Origin: Halomonas citrativorans
GTDB taxonomy: Bacteria; Pseudomonadota; Gammaproteobacteria; Pseudomonadales; Halomonadaceae
NCBI RefSeq assembly: GCF_900163645.1
Contig: NZ_FUKM01000013.1
Location: forward strand, 1-60,738
Direction: 5' to 3'
Length of the DNA stretch: 60,738 bases
Shown: positions 1 through 8,641 of the stretch, piece after piece
Position numbering within the stretch: the stretch's first letter is position 1
How the letters are laid out: the number at the start of each line of letters is the position of its first letter
Program-made: the position numbers and the translations under genes
Notes under the pieces: generated by a model
The model's input: only the letters and a program-made list of their open reading frames with translations
Told to the model about the DNA's origin: nothing
Database searches by the model: none

Positions 1-38
1 TTTACTCTGTTGGGTCTTTGTTCTTTATACACTATAAT

Positions 39-2648
39 TTATGCATGATCACTTACTATTATTGATTTTTCTTTTTCTAATTTTTCGTCAACTTTATTTC
101 TTCGTTCAAGTTGACAGACCAAGGCGTCGAGTTCTTTCTGAGTAGACATATGTTTTATGTAAGGCTTGAATGAAACCATAAGCTCCAATAGCAACTTAAA
201 ACCATTCATCAACTCTTTAAGCTTCTGAGAACGAACCCGACACTCTTCAGCTTTAGTTGTAATTATAACTTGTACTTGTTCCAGTGTGATCTCAGAGCTA
301 ATACTAGCAATATTTTTTAAGCTATCATAATATGCATTAACCGCTGTTTGAGACTTAGAAAGAGCTACATCTAGGGTTTCCTTTTCTTTCTTCAAGTGTG
401 AAATTTCCACCCAGGTCCCATCAGCTATCATTTTTTGCTGTAAGTCGTGGCACTGACTCACTAGGGATTCGCATAAAGTTTTGTATTCTTCTACGATCGA
501 TTCAAGTTCACTCCTTTTTACTCCTAAATGCAACTTAATATCTTTAACAGCAATAGAGTTTTCATTTAAATACGCTAACACTGACACATAAACATGATCA
601 ATTTTTTTAGTCGTCATTTCAGACTCTAGCTGACTCAACTCTACTCGCTTTGATTTAAGCGACTCAGTTGTTTCCTGCATTTCCGCAGTGAGTTTTTTTT
701 GTTGCTTTATCAGGTTTAGTCTCTTCTCAGATAACTGACCAAGTTCGGCCTCCACTCTAGTTAAAAGCTCTTGCTTCGGCAGCCCCCGAACTAACTTTTT
801 AAGTTCAGAGTTTCTATTCTCTAATTTCTTAAACTCATCTTCAAAGACAGCCTTTTCTTGCTCAGCTTTAGTAAGTTTTACTTTTACTTCATTTAATTTA
901 TTACGAAGACTTGAGAGTTGATAACCCTGCGCTTCTAAAGCTTGCTGAATGATTTTTTGAATTTCGTCACTAAGTTCTTTCTGCCGTGATGAAGACTCCC
1001 TAATCCTATTGGAGTTCTCTCGACTAAGTTCAGACTCCAGATTTTGGCTTTTAACTTTACCAATTAGTTCGTCGGGCGATAAATGTGGAGCAGTACACAA
1101 AGGACAAGTATTGGAGGGCTCAATACCAAGGTAGTCCAAGCCTATTGAAATCAACTTTTGATGAAAGTCCATCTGCTCAATTAAGGCCTTCTGAGTAGCC
1201 CGCAAAGTCTTCTCATGGACTCGCAGCAAGTCAAGTTCAGTATGGCATTTGGCGATACGTTCGATTTTTTCTTGCTCAAAAATAAAGACTCCAACATTTC
1301 CAGCTAGTAACGAACTAGATGTCACCTTTACCTCGGATAGTTCGCCCAGCTCACCACTTAATTTTTCTAGTCGAATCTTGTTTTCCTGAATTTCAGTTTG
1401 CTTATTGGCAATTTTTTGACTTAAAACATCACGCTGCGGTTTATTTTGCGAGAGCTCGGCATAAGCTATATCAGAGCCTTCCAACGTTCCTTTGAGAAGT
1501 GAAGCTTTTTCGTCATATATCTTTAGCTCTTGGTCTAACCCCTTTAGACTCTCCTGAAATCCCGCCAAATCAGCAGTTAGCTTTGAGCACTCTTCAGTTA
1601 AAGCGCTTTTGTTTTTAGTTATTTCCTTAATGCGAGATTCCGTTTTTAAAAAATAACCAGCACTTTTAACCAGCTCAATTAATTTTTTAAGGCGGACATT
1701 CGCCTGCTTCTGATCTTCTACACACTTCTCGTGAGAATCTAGTAATCCTTGATATTTGTTAGCGTCAGCAATACCTTTCAAAAGCCATGCAAGTCTATCC
1801 TTTTGCTTTGCTTGATAGCCAAGATGAATTTTCACCTCAGGTATTTGGCTTAAACGCCCAGACAATGATTCAAGTATTTCATTATTTTCGTTGAATGACG
1901 TGTTCAGTTCGTGTTGTCGTGATACAAGGCTTTCATCAAGTTGATGAAGCTCTTGAGGTGAAATGGCTTCGTTAGGCAATACAATATTCTCACCCAAAGA
2001 GTTGAGTTCAGTCGCAACTGAATTAAACTTCTTAAATATCGAAACATCAATTGGTTGCTTCAATTCCTCTTGCAAAGATTTACGTTTCTTCTTGATAATA
2101 TTTAACTCATATTTATTATCATTTATGAGTGCAGACAACTCCTTGCGAGCAGTCTCTATATCGCCACCGAAGCTTTCCATGAACTTGGTATAGCGATCTT
2201 GCGGATTATCTTCTCTAAGAAATCCCTCTATTTCGTCTTGACTTAGTATGGCATGCCGAAAGAAGTCATTTTCTCTCTCACCTAGAGATATGTCGTTCTG
2301 AGTCTTACGTATCTTAGGAAGATTACGTTCAAAGACTTTCTGATCATTGGTGGTTAGTATGACAGACGTCGGAGTGTTTTTATCTACGCATGTGTTACGT
2401 AAAACTTTAAGTCCTTCATCGGGATTTTTAGTCGATTTAGCTTCGTTTTGATAACCTTGTAGCCTTTTTATACGATTGGTAACAGCCCATTCTACTGCAT
2501 CATAAAAAGAGCTTTTTCCAAAGCCATTTGGAGCATAGATCGCGACAAAGTTTGCTGCTTCATCCCTATCGTTTGTAAAATCAAAAGTGCTATCTAATTT
2601 TGATTGGTAAGCTCGAAAGGCTTCAATCTCAACTTTTTTAATTTTCAT
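39..2648 (-). CDS. lmuB: Rad50/SMC-like ATPase of a Lamassu (ABC three-component) defence system, C-terminal lobe missing
   Basis: The 869-residue protein opens with an ABC/SMC N-terminal lobe: Walker A APNGFGKSS at residues 39-47 and a Q-loop region (LSQDEIEGF) near 135. Long charged coiled coils fill roughly residues 170-860 and are broken near residue 512 by a CPLC zinc-hook motif like that of Rad50. No LSGG signature, Walker B or D-loop is present before the TAA at 39-41, so the second ATPase lobe is absent or lies beyond the window behind a stop. It is the last gene of the operon and overlaps lmuC by 11 bases. In this family the SMC protein is thought to sense foreign DNA or replication intermediates and license the effectors. 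Sequence is much richer in A+T than the rest of the window. Family call is firm; whether the protein works is doubtful. Confidence 0.8.
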   Translation of the reverse strand: MKIKKVEIEAFRAYQSKLDSTFDFTNDRDEAANFVAIYAPNGFGKSSFYDAVEWAVTNRIKRLQGYQNEAKSTKNPDEGLKVLRNTCVDKNTPTSVILTTNDQKVFERNLPKIRKTQNDISLGERENDFFRHAILSQDEIEGFLREDNPQDRYTKFMESFGGDIETARKELSALINDNKYELNIIKKKRKSLQEELKQPIDVSIFKKFNSVATELNSLGENIVLPNEAISPQELHQLDESLVSRQHELNTSFNENNEILESLSGRLSQIPEVKIHLGYQAKQKDRLAWLLKGIADANKYQGLLDSHEKCVEDQKQANVRLKKLIELVKSAGYFLKTESRIKEITKNKSALTEECSKLTADLAGFQESLKGLDQELKIYDEKASLLKGTLEGSDIAYAELSQNKPQRDVLSQKIANKQTEIQENKIRLEKLSGELGELSEVKVTSSSLLAGNVGVFIFEQEKIERIAKCHTELDLLRVHEKTLRATQKALIEQMDFHQKLISIGLDYLGIEPSNTCPLCTAPHLSPDELIGKVKSQNLESELSRENSNRIRESSSRQKELSDEIQKIIQQALEAQGYQLSSLRNKLNEVKVKLTKAEQEKAVFEDEFKKLENRNSELKKLVRGLPKQELLTRVEAELGQLSEKRLNLIKQQKKLTAEMQETTESLKSKRVELSQLESEMTTKKIDHVYVSVLAYLNENSIAVKDIKLHLGVKRSELESIVEEYKTLCESLVSQCHDLQQKMIADGTWVEISHLKKEKETLDVALSKSQTAVNAYYDSLKNIASISSEITLEQVQVIITTKAEECRVRSQKLKELMNGFKLLLELMVSFKPYIKHMSTQKELDALVCQLERRNKVDEKLEKEKSIIVSDHA

Positions 2649-3177
2649 TTTTGCTCAAGCTTTCAATTATGTTATTAATTATCGATGCTCGCTTTTCTCT
2701 AGACTCACTTTTAGAATCTAAAGGGGCACCACGATAATAATTTTCTAAGTGCGTAAAGTTTTCTTTTACATGGCTAGATCGAGTTTCGAGTGTAAGATCT
2801 GAACCTAACAACTGTTTCTCTAGTTCAATAATTAACTGATTTATGTTTGGGATTTCTTGAAGCCCATCCAGTACTATTTTCCGAGCTAAAAACTTATTGT
2901 TTTCGATTTCGTATTTTTCCCATGTAGGAACGTTTTCAGCAGAAACAAATGCTAAATACATATTCCAAGCATCAAAGCCACCAGATCTTTGATAATATAC
3001 AGCCACCAGATTTTGGATAGTTCGCCAATTTTCGACAATATCACTTGAAGTTTTACATACGCATGCCAAGCAGGATATGAAAGAAAGATGATCATCAGAA
3101 CGAAACATATGAAACTGGATATTTTCGTATTGAGAAGACAAAAATCCCAAGTCGGTTTCTTTAATTAATAAATTCAA
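2638..3177 (-). CDS. lmuC: Lamassu LmuC-like middle component of the ABC three-component system
   Basis: This 179-residue, mostly helical protein has no catalytic motif that I recognise. The call rests on its position directly before the Rad50-like ATPase and after the protease effector, the place of the small middle component (LmuC) in Lamassu/ABC-3C operons, and on fitting size. It overlaps the downstream ATPase gene by 11 bases and the upstream protease gene by 17, so translation is probably coupled. In known systems LmuC bridges the SMC dimer and the effector. Homology by itself is not visible to me, so the role is inferred from context. Confidence 0.6.
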   Translation of the reverse strand: MNLLIKETDLGFLSSQYENIQFHMFRSDDHLSFISCLACVCKTSSDIVENWRTIQNLVAVYYQRSGGFDAWNMYLAFVSAENVPTWEKYEIENNKFLARKIVLDGLQEIPNINQLIIELEKQLLGSDLTLETRSSHVKENFTHLENYYRGAPLDSKSESREKRASIINNIIESLSKNEN

Positions 3178-4483
3178 TTAGCTTTTCCCTCAAAAGACCC
3201 GATTTCGGCTTGCCCGGTTGTACACTAGTATATTCATCTTCAATTTCGACCACGCACTCGCGGCGAAGTCCTTCTAAATGGATCAATTTGAAACTTTTCA
3301 AGATTGCATTTTCAAATGAATCGATTGAATCTATTGAGGGGAACGGTCCTTGATTGGGCACAACAGATATGTTTCCTATAACCTTCTCTAGCTTAAAAGT
3401 TTTAGGTAAAACGTGTGCTGCTGGTTCAGGAGAAGCAACTATCAAAGTTCCATTTTTATCTAAAAGCCTGCGAGCCGTCTTAAGCAAGTCTTCCAAACGA
3501 CTAATCCAATTAGTACCATCGCTTGTATAAATTAATCGACGCTTCCGCTCTAAACCTTTGAGGTAGGCATCATCTGCCCCTTCCGATTGGTCAATCAAAA
3601 CGCTAATCACTAAAAATTCTAAATATGCCACCCACAATTTATATGTTTTAAGCTCTCCTAGGTTCTTAGGGTCGACCAACAGTTCTGAATGATATTGTTC
3701 CATTATTTTATAAGGTGGTAGCAAACCATTCGCGATTAAATAGTCGGCCGCCTTTTTAAGCTCTACTTTAAGGTCAGATACATTATTTTGGTCAGCAACA
3801 TTAAATGAGAATATCTTGTCCCGCATATTTGAAAAACACTCCAAATAGGCTGGGATCATTGGCGCACTTGAATGTGTAGTTATGATTTCTTCAAACTTTG
3901 CAAGACTGTGGCACTGAACGCGACCATATTGTTGCTCCTGCCCGGTGCCATCCATTTTAAATTCAATACCTATAAGTAATGGTTTCCCATCTTGAACATG
4001 GTAAACGCCACCACCAGACATACCTTTGATCGTTCCAGTTCCTGGAATGCCATCTAAGTTCATAACAACTAGTTCATTAGCAACACTGGCCTTATTACCT
4101 GTATGTTCTTTAATCGGGTTCGAGGAATTTCTCTCTGTTTCAGGGAACCCTACAAGAGTAAGTGCGGCACGCTCGATCAAGTCTAAAGCAGGAAGACATT
4201 TTTGTGCTACTCATTCCTGATAATCAACCTTTAAAATTGCAAAGTCATAACGCTGAGACTCTTCCTTTATCATATGTTGTGTAGGCAGATTTTGGGGGAG
4301 TACAGCTAAAACGGTCAGTGGGTTATCTTGGTAATCATGGACAACAATATCATCCTGTTTTTCAAGAATTACATGAGCAGCAGTCAATACATAAGAGTAC
4401 TCATGCGTCATAGCATTTACTAATACTCCACTTCCACCATTCACTTTAACGCAGTACGACTGCATAATTTCGGAGGCCGTCAT
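3161..4483 (-). pseudogene. Trypsin-like serine protease effector of the Lamassu system, interrupted by an in-frame TGA
   Basis: One reading frame encodes a chymotrypsin/HtrA-type protease fold split by a stop. The first segment (4211-4483, 90 residues) carries GSGVLV and the catalytic His in LTAAHV (residue 37) and Asp in RYDFAILKV (residue 80). An in-frame TGA lies at 4211-4213. The same frame continues to 3161 and holds the catalytic Ser in GMSGGGVY, followed by about 250 residues of unassigned, partly helical sequence that presumably contacts the other subunits. No reinitiation start with a good ribosome site follows the TGA; the first candidate is a TTG at 4180. The triad is otherwise intact, so this is a point nonsense mutation, a sequencing error, or readthrough. 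It follows the hydrolase gene by one base. Confidence 0.72.
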
Positions 4484-4484
4484 A

Positions 4485-5537
4485 TTAAAGTCGGATCTCC
4501 TTATCTAGCACTTCTAAACGAGAGGCATAATCTTCAACTTCATGCACTAAGAGCAGTGGCTTAATGACATCGCTATAATTGAAACAAATCTGGCCATTTG
4601 TTTCCTTAATAATTCTAGCGATGACTCTCTTGTTTGGCAGACCATGCCTCGAACCATTGGTCGAAATTACGTAACGAGATGATTGGAGTAGAGAAAGAAA
4701 TTCAGAACTAGTATTATATTGGCTACCGTGATGTGAAATCTTCACGAGATCAATTTGAAGCTTATTAGCCTTACTAAAACCTAATACCTTTATGCTCTCA
4801 ACTACAACTTGGTCATGTGCATCTCCAAGAAAGAGCATTTTTGTACTGTCTACTTCCATTAAAAATGCGATTGAACTGCCATTGTAAACGGATGAGTCTG
4901 ACTCAAACTTATCAGCTTCCCAAATTTCTTTTAGAGAAAGCTGGTAATCATTATCGTGGGCTGCTGTTGCACCTGACTCATCTTCAGAAGGCCATTTGTG
5001 TAATAAACGCTCTAGCTGATTGTGACTAGGGGACAGTACTGTCAATTTGAACGGACCGACTTCATGAACTTGCCCAGCCTTAATGAGAGGAGCTCGCTCA
5101 CATCCAATTTCATCAAGCATTGTTTCAAGCTCTTTCCCCTGCTGAACACTTGTTTGAGGAGAATCGTCGGTCAATAGAATATTATTTTCCGGAATTTCAG
5201 GTGCATTAAAATGTTGTGTAATTAAACGAGATGAGTTGAACCAAATAGATTTAACGAGTTCACTTAGATAATCAGGTGTTTCGAATGCCTTTATCAAACC
5301 ATGAATGTGATCGTCATCAACATGGGTCAATACCGCTAGATCTATGTGTTGTCCTTTATTTTTGAGTTCATCTAATACTTTGCATAGTGCCCCGTCATAA
5401 CGCTGCCTTGGTCCATGCTTAAAAGTCGTTGATGTCCCTCCATCAATTAAAATATTGAAGGTACCCGAAGCCCCCTGATGACTGACTAAAATACAGTCCC
5501 CATGATTTGCTTCAAGGACTCTTACGACAATCCCCAT
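4485..5537 (-). CDS. Metallo-beta-lactamase-fold hydrolase effector (Lamassu hydrolase-protease type)
   Basis: The 350-residue protein resembles the ComEC/Rec2-type MBL-fold hydrolases. The metal site motif THVDDDHIHG lies at residues 71-80, with a later FLGDAHD and a KISHHGSQ segment typical of ComEC-like nucleases and phosphodiesterases. It is the first gene of the four-gene operon and starts at an ATG preceded by AAGGAT five bases upstream. An MBL hydrolase beside a trypsin-like protease, a small middle component and a Rad50-like ATPase matches the Lamassu hydrolase-protease subtype. Its likely role is an effector that cleaves nucleic acid or nucleotide when the SMC complex is triggered; the substrate is not evident from the sequence. 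Confidence 0.75.
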   Translation of the reverse strand: MGIVVRVLEANHGDCILVSHQGASGTFNILIDGGTSTTFKHGPRQRYDGALCKVLDELKNKGQHIDLAVLTHVDDDHIHGLIKAFETPDYLSELVKSIWFNSSRLITQHFNAPEIPENNILLTDDSPQTSVQQGKELETMLDEIGCERAPLIKAGQVHEVGPFKLTVLSPSHNQLERLLHKWPSEDESGATAAHDNDYQLSLKEIWEADKFESDSSVYNGSSIAFLMEVDSTKMLFLGDAHDQVVVESIKVLGFSKANKLQIDLVKISHHGSQYNTSSEFLSLLQSSRYVISTNGSRHGLPNKRVIARIIKETNGQICFNYSDVIKPLLLVHEVEDYASRLEVLDKEIRL

Positions 5538-5647
5538 AAATAATCCTTAAATTTAGCTGCACCACGGATCAAGGTGTGTCAGTTTAACTGATTTCTCAAA
5601 AGAACCATTTTAAACAACTTTGCCCCCTTGATTTGCGTATAACAGTG

Positions 5648-5676
5648 ATTATACACCCAGCCACATGACACCAATA
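5648..5676 (-). promoter_or_regulatory. Candidate promoter of the Lamassu operon
   Basis: A perfect -10 hexamer TATAAT is read on the minus strand at 5648-5653, with a TTATTG-like -35 about 18 bases upstream. It lies 111 bases before the hydrolase start codon. The -35 match is mediocre, so this is tentative. Confidence 0.3.
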
Positions 5677-5967
5677 AACGCGCCAGCACATTCCTTGATG
5701 TTATACTGCCTACACAAAAGCCATAACTCACTGTTTCATATAGTTTCTCAAAGCTACCAGACAGCATATTCATCATTCGCGTGCCCGCTCGTTTTGCTTA
5801 TTTCAATCATACTCTATTCACAAATTTACCTTCGGTCACGTGGTAATTTCATGACAGCGCTCAGCAATAGGTCGTAGTGCAGCGAGGTCACTGGGAAGAA
5901 TCGGGCGCGGTGAGGAAAATCTGATGTCAGTTTTTGAGATAGAAGGGCTGCATTAGCAATGACATCG

Positions 5968-5985
5968 GGGCAGCTAGCGCTGCCC
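5968..5985. repeat. Perfect inverted repeat in the island boundary region
   Basis: GGGCAGC and GCTGCCC flank a four-base loop. No T-tract follows on either strand, so it is not an obvious terminator. Confidence 0.5.
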
Positions 5986-6054
5986 TTCGCGGGTGCCTTA
6001 TTGGCTCGTGCCTCGCCAAACGTTACGCCACGCTACTTGTGATGATTCTTGGGG

Positions 6055-6092
6055 CGGGGCCTTTCGCGCGCTGAAGCGGGCTCCCACAAAAC
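6055..6092 (-). repeat. REP-like element
   Basis: On the minus strand this reads TGTGGGAGCCCGCTTCAG followed by CGCGCGAAAGG, the form of repetitive extragenic palindromes common in pseudomonads and halomonads (GGGAGC, then a GC-rich hairpin with loop TTCA). The hairpin has one mismatch. Only one copy was noticed in the window. Confidence 0.4.
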
Positions 6093-6101
6093 CAGTCTTT
6101 A

Positions 6102-6143
6102 GCAGCCCCAATAAAGAGGGCTGCAGGCCAAGTTGGCCTGCAG
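6102..6143 (-). terminator. ytoQ: Hairpins downstream of ytoQ
   Basis: Fifteen bases after the ytoQ stop lies a perfect 11-base-pair palindrome, CTGCAGGCCAA-G-TTGGCCTGCAG (6121-6143). An overlapping alternative hairpin, GCAGCCC/GGGCTGC (6102-6108 with 6118-6124), follows. The run after it on the minus strand is only weakly T-rich, so termination is likely but not certain. Confidence 0.5.
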
Positions 6144-6157
6144 TAGGATGGCTTGCG

Positions 6158-6598
6158 TTATGCTTTCAACACGTACTTGAGGGTTTCGACGACCTGGTCG
6201 GTGGTGGTGCACCAGGCTTGCGCACCGGCATCCACTTCTTTCAGCGGGTGAACGATATCCTCAGAGTGCAAAGTGATATAGGGCTTAGCGAGTGCGGAGC
6301 AGTAGCCTGCATCAAACGCGGCGTTCCACTGCTTGTATTTGTCGCCGAAGCGCACCACGACTAAATCGCTTTGTTCGATCAGCGTGCGGGTGCGGATAGC
6401 GTTGACTTTGGAGGATTGGTGGTCACGCCAGAACTGGTTGCTTTGCTCGCCCAAGTGATCACCGGCGGCATCACTGGCATCGTGGTCGGTGACGGGGGCG
6501 GTAAATACGATATCCAGGCCCGCGGCTTCTGCGCCGCGTTGGATTTCTTCGCGCCAGTCGGTGTGGATCTCGCCAGATAAATAAACGTAAAAGCTCAT
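6158..6598 (-). CDS. ytoQ: YtoQ family protein
   Basis: The 146-residue protein begins MSFYVYLSGEIHTDWREEI and contains the YLSGEIHTDWR and SDLVVVRFGDKYKQWNAAFDAG segments that define the YtoQ family, related in fold to nucleoside 2-deoxyribosyltransferases. The biological role of YtoQ is not established. The start is set by AGGAGAG seven bases or so upstream of the ATG. It lies 74 bases after cobF on the same strand, ends at a hairpin, and is probably a separate transcription unit or a weakly coupled last gene. Confidence 0.85.
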   Translation of the reverse strand: MSFYVYLSGEIHTDWREEIQRGAEAAGLDIVFTAPVTDHDASDAAGDHLGEQSNQFWRDHQSSKVNAIRTRTLIEQSDLVVVRFGDKYKQWNAAFDAGYCSALAKPYITLHSEDIVHPLKEVDAGAQAWCTTTDQVVETLKYVLKA

Positions 6599-6672
6599 AT
6601 CGCTCTCCTGATAATCACGTGTTAAGTGTATAGAGCCATTTTATGGAAAAACATTCCAATTTCATACCGGCG

Positions 6673-7437
6673 TTACAGCAGTGGCTGTTTGGCGAGTATG
6701 TAGATATCCATAATCCAGCCATGCGCTTCACGCAGCGCGGCGCGGCGCTCGACAATCTCGTCGCTTACCTCGCTTAGCGGGCCGTTGATGAGGCACTGTT
6801 TATCCATCCCTAAGTAGGCGCCCCACCAAATGTAAGTATCAGCTTGTGGCAACGTAGTAAACGCCCCGCCGCTGTCGAGCATTACTGCTACTGTGGCGGC
6901 ATCATTAGGCCAGCCACGTTCGCGCAGGCGGCGGCCGGTGGTGATTTGGATGGGTTCGGCGAGCGCATTCAGGGGGATTTTGTGCTCGGCGGTGAGCACT
7001 TGCAGGCTGGTAATGCCCGGCACTACCTTGACCTCAACGGCGCGGCCGCTGTCCGTCAGGCGCTTGGCGATGCGCAGGCTGCTGTCATAGAGCGAAGGGT
7101 CACCCCATACCAGCATGCCGACGCGCCCGCCGCCGGGCAGGTGCTTATCCATCAGCTCGGCCCATACGCTGGCAATGGCGTTATGCCACTCGTCTACTGC
7201 GCTTAGGTACTGGCGTTCGGGATCGCGGGTGGGTAAATCGAACTCGACGATGCGGGTACTGGCCGCTTCATTAAGGAGCTGTTCACACAGCACGCGGCGC
7301 AGGTCGATAAGGTCCGATTTCGCCTCGCCCTTGCGCGGCAGCAGAATCACTTCGGCCTCGTTGAGGGCGCGAACCGCCGCGAGCGTTACGTGGTCAACGT
7401 TGCCGGTACCAATGCCGATCAGCGAGAGCGTAATCAT
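6673..7437 (-). CDS. cobF: Precorrin-6A synthase (deacetylating)
   Basis: The 254-residue SAM-dependent tetrapyrrole methylase methylates C-1 of precorrin-5 and releases acetate, giving precorrin-6A in the aerobic cobalamin pathway. The N-terminal [19 protein letters not shown] motif and the [17 protein letters not shown] segment are characteristic of CobF and distinguish it from the other ring methylases. CobF occurs only in the O2-dependent route, which fits cobG in the same operon. It overlaps cobM by four bases (ATGA) and is the last cob gene of the first operon. Confidence 0.92.
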   Translation of the reverse strand: MITLSLIGIGTGNVDHVTLAAVRALNEAEVILLPRKGEAKSDLIDLRRVLCEQLLNEAASTRIVEFDLPTRDPERQYLSAVDEWHNAIASVWAELMDKHLPGGGRVGMLVWGDPSLYDSSLRIAKRLTDSGRAVEVKVVPGITSLQVLTAEHKIPLNALAEPIQITTGRRLRERGWPNDAATVAVMLDSGGAFTTLPQADTYIWWGAYLGMDKQCLINGPLSEVSDEIVERRAALREAHGWIMDIYILAKQPLL

Positions 7438-8237
7438 GCGCCGTCCCCTTCACCCTCGGTGCTGCTGGCAAACGGCGAGTCGGCGGACTGCGGGCGAAAG
7501 CGGCGGTCGTAGCCTACCGCGTACAGGCTGCTTTCCTGAAAGTCCTGGGATTCAAGTACCGGCCCTACCAGAATCAGCGCCGTGCGCGTGAGCGTGTTAT
7601 CGATCAGGGCTTCCACCGTCGATAAGCGCCCGCGCACCACATGCTCATCCGGCCAGCTGGCCCGCCATACAATCGCTACCGGGCACTCTTCGCCGTAATG
7701 GGGCGCCAGGCTTTCCACCACCTGGGTCAGGTTGTGAATGGAGAGATGAATGGCAAGCGTGGCGCCTGTGCGGGCGAAGTTGGCCAGCGTCTCGTTTTCC
7801 GGCATGGCACTGGCCCGGCCCGGCGTGCGGGTCAGCACTACGGATTGCGCTACGCCGGGAAGTGTAAGCTCTTGGCCGAGCGTTGCCGCCGCCGCCGCAA
7901 AGGAAGGCACGCCGGGGGTAACACTGTAGGGAATATCAAGCTCGCGCAGGCGGCGCAGCTGTTCGCCCATCGCGGACCACACCGATAAATCGCCGGAGTG
8001 CAGCCGGGCGATATCCTGGCCTGCGGCGTGGGCGGTTTGAATTTCCTGCATAATCTCATCGAGTGACAGCGGCGCGGTGTTGATGATGCGGGCGCCTTCT
8101 GGGCAGTGCCCAAGAATTTGCTCGGGCACCAGTGAACCCGCATACAGGCACACCGGGCAGGCGGCAATTAAATCGCGCCCGCGCAGCGTCAATAGATCCG
8201 GCGCGCCGGGACCTGCGCCAATAAAATGAACCGTCAT
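7434..8237 (-). CDS. cobM: Precorrin-4 C11-methyltransferase
   Basis: The 267-residue class III (tetrapyrrole) methylase starts [20 protein letters not shown], the SAM-binding opening typical of CobM/CbiF, and continues with [12 protein letters not shown] and [15 protein letters not shown]. It methylates C-11 of precorrin-4 to give precorrin-5, the substrate of CobF next in the operon. It overlaps cobF by four bases downstream, and its start overlaps the end of cobE by four bases. The C-terminal 25 residues are extra and low in complexity. Confidence 0.92.
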   Translation of the reverse strand: MTVHFIGAGPGAPDLLTLRGRDLIAACPVCLYAGSLVPEQILGHCPEGARIINTAPLSLDEIMQEIQTAHAAGQDIARLHSGDLSVWSAMGEQLRRLRELDIPYSVTPGVPSFAAAAATLGQELTLPGVAQSVVLTRTPGRASAMPENETLANFARTGATLAIHLSIHNLTQVVESLAPHYGEECPVAIVWRASWPDEHVVRGRLSTVEALIDNTLTRTALILVGPVLESQDFQESSLYAVGYDRRFRPQSADSPFASSTEGEGDGA

Positions 8238-8641
8238 AATCCAACTCCTTGCGCCGCTGTGGTTGCCACCGCGGCCGTGGCCTTTCTATCGTTTGAAACT
8301 GTGCGTGGGCCTAAAAGCCGCGCCCCGCTGCCTGCGGCCAACAGCGCTACGGCCTCCGCCACGCTGCCGGTGCCTTTTTCGCGCAGGCTGTAGGCGGAGT
8401 GGGTCAGCGTGGTAACGCTTGCCAGCGCTTCGTCCGCTACGCCTACTACCGGGATGTGGCGGGCACTGCCCAGCGCTTCAACCAGTGGCAGCATACTGTG
8501 CGCTGCCGCCAACTGGTCGATAGGGCCGTACTCGGCAATCAATTGATCCAGCGCCTGTTCCAGTGATTCAAGCGTTGCCTGCTGGCGAAAGCCGAACCCT
8601 GCGACTTTAAGCGCCTGCCTAGCCACTGTTTGCTTGGTCAT
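8234..8641 (-). CDS. cobE: CobE/CbiG C-terminal-like cobalamin biosynthesis protein
   Basis: This 135-residue protein matches the CobE family (the C-terminal domain of CbiG): an alpha/beta fold with [10 protein letters not shown] near the start and a central [12 protein letters not shown] and [21 protein letters not shown], where [12 protein letters not shown] residues recur in the family. In aerobic producers CobE is needed for cobalamin synthesis, but its exact role is unsettled. I place the start at the ATG at 8641, which overlaps the cobL stop as ATGA; an upstream ATG at 8656 would add five residues. Confidence 0.8.
   Translation of the reverse strand: MTKQTVARQALKVAGFGFRQQATLESLEQALDQLIAEYGPIDQLAAAHSMLPLVEALGSARHIPVVGVADEALASVTTLTHSAYSLREKGTGSVAEAVALLAAGSGARLLGPRTVSNDRKATAAVATTAAQGVGL

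Larger units (their letters stand above)
5538..6157. other. 620-base intergenic region marking the edge of the AT-rich island
   Basis: No convincing gene is seen. The first 250 bases stay AT-rich and hold a possible promoter for the defence operon. From about 5880 the composition rises to that of the rest of the window. The region contains a perfect 7-base-pair hairpin (5968-5985), a REP-like element (about 6055-6092) and the ytoQ terminator (6102-6143). The composition change suggests the island's boundary lies near 5.85 kb. No integrase or tRNA was found here. Confidence 0.5.

Noticed and set aside
4211..4213. Selenocysteine at the in-frame TGA of the protease
   Set aside because: The stop lies between catalytic Asp and Ser, where no redox residue is expected in trypsin-like proteases, and no selenocysteine-insertion hairpin was apparent. 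A nonsense change is simpler.
5579..5877. Small open frames of 65-70 codons on both strands beside the defence operon
   Set aside because: No ribosome site, no family-like sequence, and they overlap the candidate operon promoter.
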